NCBI GenBank assembly: GCA_946807835.1
Contig: OX327703.1
Span: 8,687,501-8,751,500, forward strand
Direction of reading: 5' to 3'
DNA length: 64,000 nucleotides
Origin: Ailanthus altissimus
Taxonomy: Eukaryota > Streptophyta > Magnoliopsida > Sapindales > Simaroubaceae
The position numbers were made by a program, and so were the translations under genes. This document shows positions 59,400 to 64,000 of this stretch, piece after piece. Each line of letters starts with the position of its first letter. The first letter of the stretch is position 1. The notes below the pieces were generated by a model. It was given only the letters and a program-made list of their open reading frames with translations, did no database searches and was not told the DNA's origin.

Positions 59400-60565
59400 G
59401 ATTGACTCATTAGATATCTGTTTTACCAAACATTAACATTTCATTAGCATTTGATGCTAACTATGCAAAGGTATAAGATACCGCTTGTCATTCTCATATC
59501 TGCAAGATGTTGCATGATTTGACAAATGCTTGATAGCTATAAAATGAGAAGTTCAGCTTCACATAGGAAATATATATTTCTTATATGTGGCAGCCATTAA
59601 GACTTTTAAGTCACTTCCCATTTTAGACAAAACCATTAATGTTGTATAATTATTATTTCATGCCAAACATTATTAGGTGAATCATATCAATCCCTATAGT
59701 TGATAGAGAGGGTTATCATAAAAACATTAAGAATAGTTTCTTATGTTTATGTGATAATGATGATAGTTTACTAACTGAATGTCAATTAATGAATGGCCTT
59801 TATATCTTATATACATCATGAAATATCATTAGTGTATAGATGAAAAGAATAAATAGTAGTTCAGTAACTTTAATAAATAATGAATAGTGGCATATAAGAT
59901 TAGGTCATGTAGTCGTGAGACGACTATTCCGTCTGGTTAACAATCGTCATATATTTGATTTGACTATAGAACATTGACTAGTTTATGAATTTTGAATTCA
60001 AGAAAATACCACCAAATCTTTATATAAGTGTTAGACGCAGGGCTACTGATTTATTGGAACTTGTACATAGTGATGTATTTAATACAATGAATCTTACTGC
60101 TATAGGTGATTTCGATACTTCATTATCTTTATAGTGATTTGTCACCTTATGGACTTGTGTTGCTAGAAAACGCAAGTCAGAAAATTTTGAAGTGTTCAAA
60201 ATGTTTCAAAATGTTTTGACTATTAAAGTAAAGAAACAAACCCTTATGTATATTGAGTGCTTTCAATTAGATAGAAGTAGATTATACATAATCAGTAAAT
60301 TAACAAATTATTTAAATGAGAATATGATTCTCACTCAACATAGTCCTCCAGATACTTTTAAACATAAATGTGTTTAAGAAAAAAGGAATCAGACTTTATT
60401 AGATACAGTCTGATTGATATTGAATATCGCTGATCTTCTATAACATCTATGGGATTATGCTTTAGAATCTGCTACTCACTTATTGAATATAATTCCCTCA
60501 AAAATCATTCCTTTTACTATGTATGAAATATAGACTAAAAAGGAAACGAGTTTTAAGTATGTTAA
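59400..60565 (+). pseudogene. pol: Copia protease-integrase remnant (C0)
   Basis: It picks up C0 after the solo LTR. The decayed gag-protease junction is at 59400-59700. A GAG-pre-integrase block, W-H-I-R-L-G-H-V-V-V-R-R-L, lies near 59890, and integrase pieces are at 60050-60565 (N-I-I-P-S-K-I-I-P-F-T-M-Y-E-I near 60490). Stops and frameshifts are abundant. A chromovirus LTR cuts it at 60566. The rest of pol is not in the window. Confidence 0.8.
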
Positions 60566-61431
60566 TGACAGGACCTAGCCCGACACCCTCTACAGTAGAT
60601 CCCAGCGGCCCTGTCGGGTACCCTGACAAAAGTTCCTCAGAATATAACTGGGTAAGTTGAGAAATTCCGTGAAGCGAACCCCTTTTTGGTTCTTCCTATT
60701 ATTAAGAAAATCTTGGCACATACATGAAAATGACATCTTTATTTAAAAAAAAATGGTCAGAGTTTCTCCTATTTTTCAGAGAATCCAATATAAAACCTGC
60801 AAAAAAATTGCACTTCTAATTCAAACACTTCTCAATACTACCAAATGGGACCTCCGGTCTTTTCCAAACCAAATCCAACTCAACTTAACAATTTCATTAT
60901 GATTATAAAACTAGAATACTAATAGAAAAGTGAAATGATCATCAAAATATCAAAATATCTTCTTGGTTATCCAGAAGATATACAGTGCACAAATCTAGAA
61001 CTACTATGCTGAAAGAAAAAGAGTACTACAAGCACATTTACATATACAAAATGATCTCCAGATTTGGCCCACTAATCAACAATAAGAGAATCAGCAGCTT
61101 ACGTATCGAGACCTGCACTTGGGAAGGGGGTTTATAAAATATAAAATACAAAACGAGTGAGTTAAAGGAGCTCAGTAAGTGCATTTAAGATTTTAAATAA
61201 AATAACATTATGCATAGATAGTAAATTCTAAAAGACATACATAAATCATGCTTCTAAAACTGATGTAAAGCTATAAAATGATTTCGAACATCATATGCTG
61301 ATGAAATCTTGCCGAGTGGGTTTTATCTACATATTTGGAAAACAATATCCAAAATCTGTATAACACAATAACTGCCATGTGTATATAAATGCATAAAATG
61401 CTATCAGTAGATCGAAAACTAGTAAAGTCCT
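60566..61431 (-). repeat. Chromovirus LTR, cut by Athila-like element
   Basis: It begins tgacaggacctagccc and follows the reverse LTR for 866 bp. It is then broken at 61432 by the Athila-like LTR inside the 'gaaaactagtaaagtcc' stretch. The remainder should lie beyond the right edge, past the inserted element. Confidence 0.88.
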
Positions 61432-62993
61432 TGTTTACGCTCAAAATATAACGCGACTATCGCAGTATAGATTGAGGTGTCGATCCCACGAGGAAGCTCT
61501 TGGAAAAATAGGTTGATGAAGTAAAATATTAAAGCAGTAGCAAAGGATAAAATTTAATTGATTTAAGTGGATGAGATAGGATTGTCTATGATTTGAAGGA
61601 AATGTCTTATGATAATTCAAACAAGGCTTCGAGAATCATAATTATGCTTTATAAATCTACTCTACACTTTGATTCAATGCTTATAACTCAATTGAAAGTT
61701 TCACATCCCAAACAATCAATCGGAAGATAGGAAAATATAGCACATTTGATAACACATGTATTTGATTTAGTTAAACTCTTTGCAAGCATTAACACACATC
61801 ATGTTATTTATACAATTTATCTAAGATCGATAATATATCATTTTGACAATATTGCAGTAAACAATTAACTTGAATATCAAACATTTATTGCCCTTACATG
61901 TTATCCAAGATCGACAATATATCAAATTGATAATACTGCAGTAAAAGATTAACATATAAAACAATGTAACCAGTAATAATTATAAATCAACATGAATCAC
62001 ATAAGAAAAGCATGACTGAACATATATGAGACATGAGAATGATAATCTCTAGATTATAGAAAATAAAATAGATAAGAGTTTAATCAAAACCAAACTTACA
62101 ACATTTATAGCTCTTGATACCGAATCAAAGCATGAAAGTAGATTTATTACACATAAAAGTTCATCTCTTAGCCTTGTCAAGAACTCTAGCCTAAATTGCA
62201 ATACATATTAATGAGAAGAAAATAAAAGAGAATTATCTTTTAAAAATTTCCTAAGGGTCTCCTTATATAGGCAATGAATGGACATATGTCATGGATGATA
62301 TTAATCTTCAATAATTTTAAGCTAATAACTCGTGTATTCACTTGCAGCACGTTTTTAATAATGTAAATGATCAATTCAGCTTCTGCAGCCGACATGAAAG
62401 TTGTAGAATTTTGAATCTTCTTTCCATAGGCACTAATTTCATGCAAATTGGATGCGTATCCAATGGGATATGAGCAAAATTCCAAAGATACATCAGAATT
62501 CGGCCAACAACCATTTTACCCACTTGCAATGCGATTTGGTCCATGATAACGGCTGATTTGGACTTTACCATAAACATATGAGTTGTTGATAGTTAAGTCA
62601 GAAATTCACAGCTTCAAGAATTATACCAATTGAGTATGTATTTTGTGAGATACGGTCTAAATACATGAGTTGGGTCAAGCTGGGTAGAAGTTATAGTCCG
62701 ATTCTATTGTATCTCAATTTTTGGCCCATAACATGTTGGATTTGGCTTTTTCACTATTCTTCAAATTTGTGTAAGATTGAGTCATGTTACACCAGGTTCA
62801 AGAATTTCTTCATTTCGATTTCTACATTGAGAGTTATGTCCATTTTACCTAAACCTATCCAAATAACATTCATTAATCACAATTTAAGGAGAACACTTTA
62901 TTTCAAGCTAAAAATACAGAAAATACTAAAATTAGTGACATTAAATGGTGACTAAATCCCTTAACAAATATGCATTTTCATGTATTCATCACA
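61432..62993 (-). repeat. Athila-like 3' LTR, inverted copy (1562 bp)
   Basis: tgtttacgctc...gtattcatcaca is the reverse complement of the LTR at 36257-37813. The polypurine tract gcccccaac follows at 62994. It marks the 3' end of a minus-strand element that extends out of the window. Confidence 0.92.
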
Positions 62994-64000
62994 GCCCCCA
63001 ACCAGCTTATTGCTAGTCTCTAGCAATTCAAGCATAAATAGAATATGCAAAACTACCTAAGCATTTCAAACAAAACGTCAGTTCGAAATCACTGTTGCTA
63101 TCATGGTTTTTTCAATTACAACTTCCAAAATTTGTGTGTGTGTGAACTAAGCCATAACCATCTGACCACAAACCTCAATAGATATAGCCTTGAGAATTTC
63201 TCCAAGTAAAAGCCTTAACTCCATATCCTCACAGGTGTATGACTGTTTAAAAGGTTAGGACTTCTCTTATGGAGTTGGAAAACAGTTAAGCACTCAAGAA
63301 AAAGTTAATTTTAAGGACAGATATATAAACTAACATTGATCCAAAGATAGAAAAATTATTTGTTTAAAAATCAATTATTCATATCATATGCCAGCTTTAG
63401 AACTTTAATTGGCTTGTGAGAATAATACAATTATAACTTGGTGAGAAAACTGTTTTACAAAATATATGTCTTCTAAAATTGAATGAAGACTTTATTAAAC
63501 TGAATTGCTTCCTCTTTCTTTTTCTTTTTTTCCTTTTTTTTTTGATTTTTTTTTCTTTTTTTTTTCATATTTTTGAATAATACAAGGAAGCATTACAAAG
63601 GTTTCTCACCAAATTATATTATACGCAAATGCAACCAACTTATTCTGTAATTTAAATAATATCATTCTAAATAAAAATTAACCAATTCAAAGGATCAATG
63701 AAGGTTCATAAGCTGTTTTCTCAACCTTTCCACTTACTCACAAAAGATATGTGAGATTAGAAAAAACAATATATACTTAAACATGGGAATTCTCTTGGCT
63801 ATATAAATTGAATCATCCGTCTTACCACAAGGCTTAGCATTATGCTCAAAAAAAAATATTTTAGATGTCATTCTTTAGTAACCTAAATAGAAACAGTGAC
63901 TCAACCTAAACAATTTTGAAATCATACCGAGGCACAAAAGCAAATTTCTTTGTACAAGAATTACCAAAACTACAAGCAATAAACGACAATGCATAAAATA
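62994..64000 (-). mobile_element. Athila-like element, 3' non-coding region (runs off the window)
   Basis: It is the inverted counterpart of 35270-36256, including the words around 'tgtgtgtgtgaactaagccataacc' in degenerate form and the T/A-rich run at 63500-63570. No gene is present in this part. In the left copy the LOG pseudogene ends 1353 bases before the LTR, so its counterpart would begin at about 64346. Confidence 0.88.

Overview
This window looks like heterochromatic DNA of a flowering plant, probably a dicot. It is AT-rich and made almost entirely of LTR retrotransposons in several states of decay. Three groups recur: a chromodomain Ty3/gypsy element with ~2.77 kb LTRs (Tekay/Del-like), Athila/Tat-like Ty3/gypsy elements with ~1.56 kb LTRs, and Ty1/copia elements with ~2 kb or ~1.7 kb LTRs. 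I see no intact single-copy host gene, rRNA, tRNA gene or CRISPR array. The species cannot be told from the sequence.

Layout. 1-2957: two CACTA-type transposon termini. 2958-6800: a decayed copia element. 6801-8009: unassigned. 8010-20794: a minus-strand chromovirus whose gag is split by a second, plus-strand copy of the same family (10519-17777), giving a ~2 kb-arm palindrome with a ~98 bp loop. 20795-23113: an older chromovirus LTR. 23114-27937: a minus-strand Athila-type relic interrupted by a copia solo LTR and a SINE-like piece. 27938-61431: a copia element (C0) that was the landing site for a multi-layer nest. 61432-64000: the 3' end of a second Athila-like element on the minus strand.

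The nest can be rebuilt from target-site duplications. A minus-strand copia element (R, 29013-55161, TSD ggtga) sits in the C0 LTR. A plus-strand copia element (F, ~31170-49244) sits in R. A reverse copia solo LTR (32633-41793, TSD ata[t/c]g) sits between gag and protease of F. That solo LTR is itself broken by an Athila-like element (32709-37813) and by another solo LTR (39133-41315, TSD gaaac). Two chromovirus solo LTRs (TSD aaaat and gattg) landed in F and C0.

The most unusual item is the Athila-like element at 32709-37813. Between the end of integrase and the 3' LTR it carries two reading frames that are not standard retrotransposon genes. The first is an intact 160-residue Arg/Cys-rich protein (33394-33876), whose motif order recalls small nucleic-acid-binding proteins of flexible filamentous plant RNA viruses. 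The second is a full-length, intronless LOG-type cytokinin-activating enzyme pseudogene (34257-34904) with its own TATA-like box. A second copy of the same element family begins at the right edge. Its matching accessory region should lie just past base 64000, which gives a direct test of whether these genes belong to the element family.
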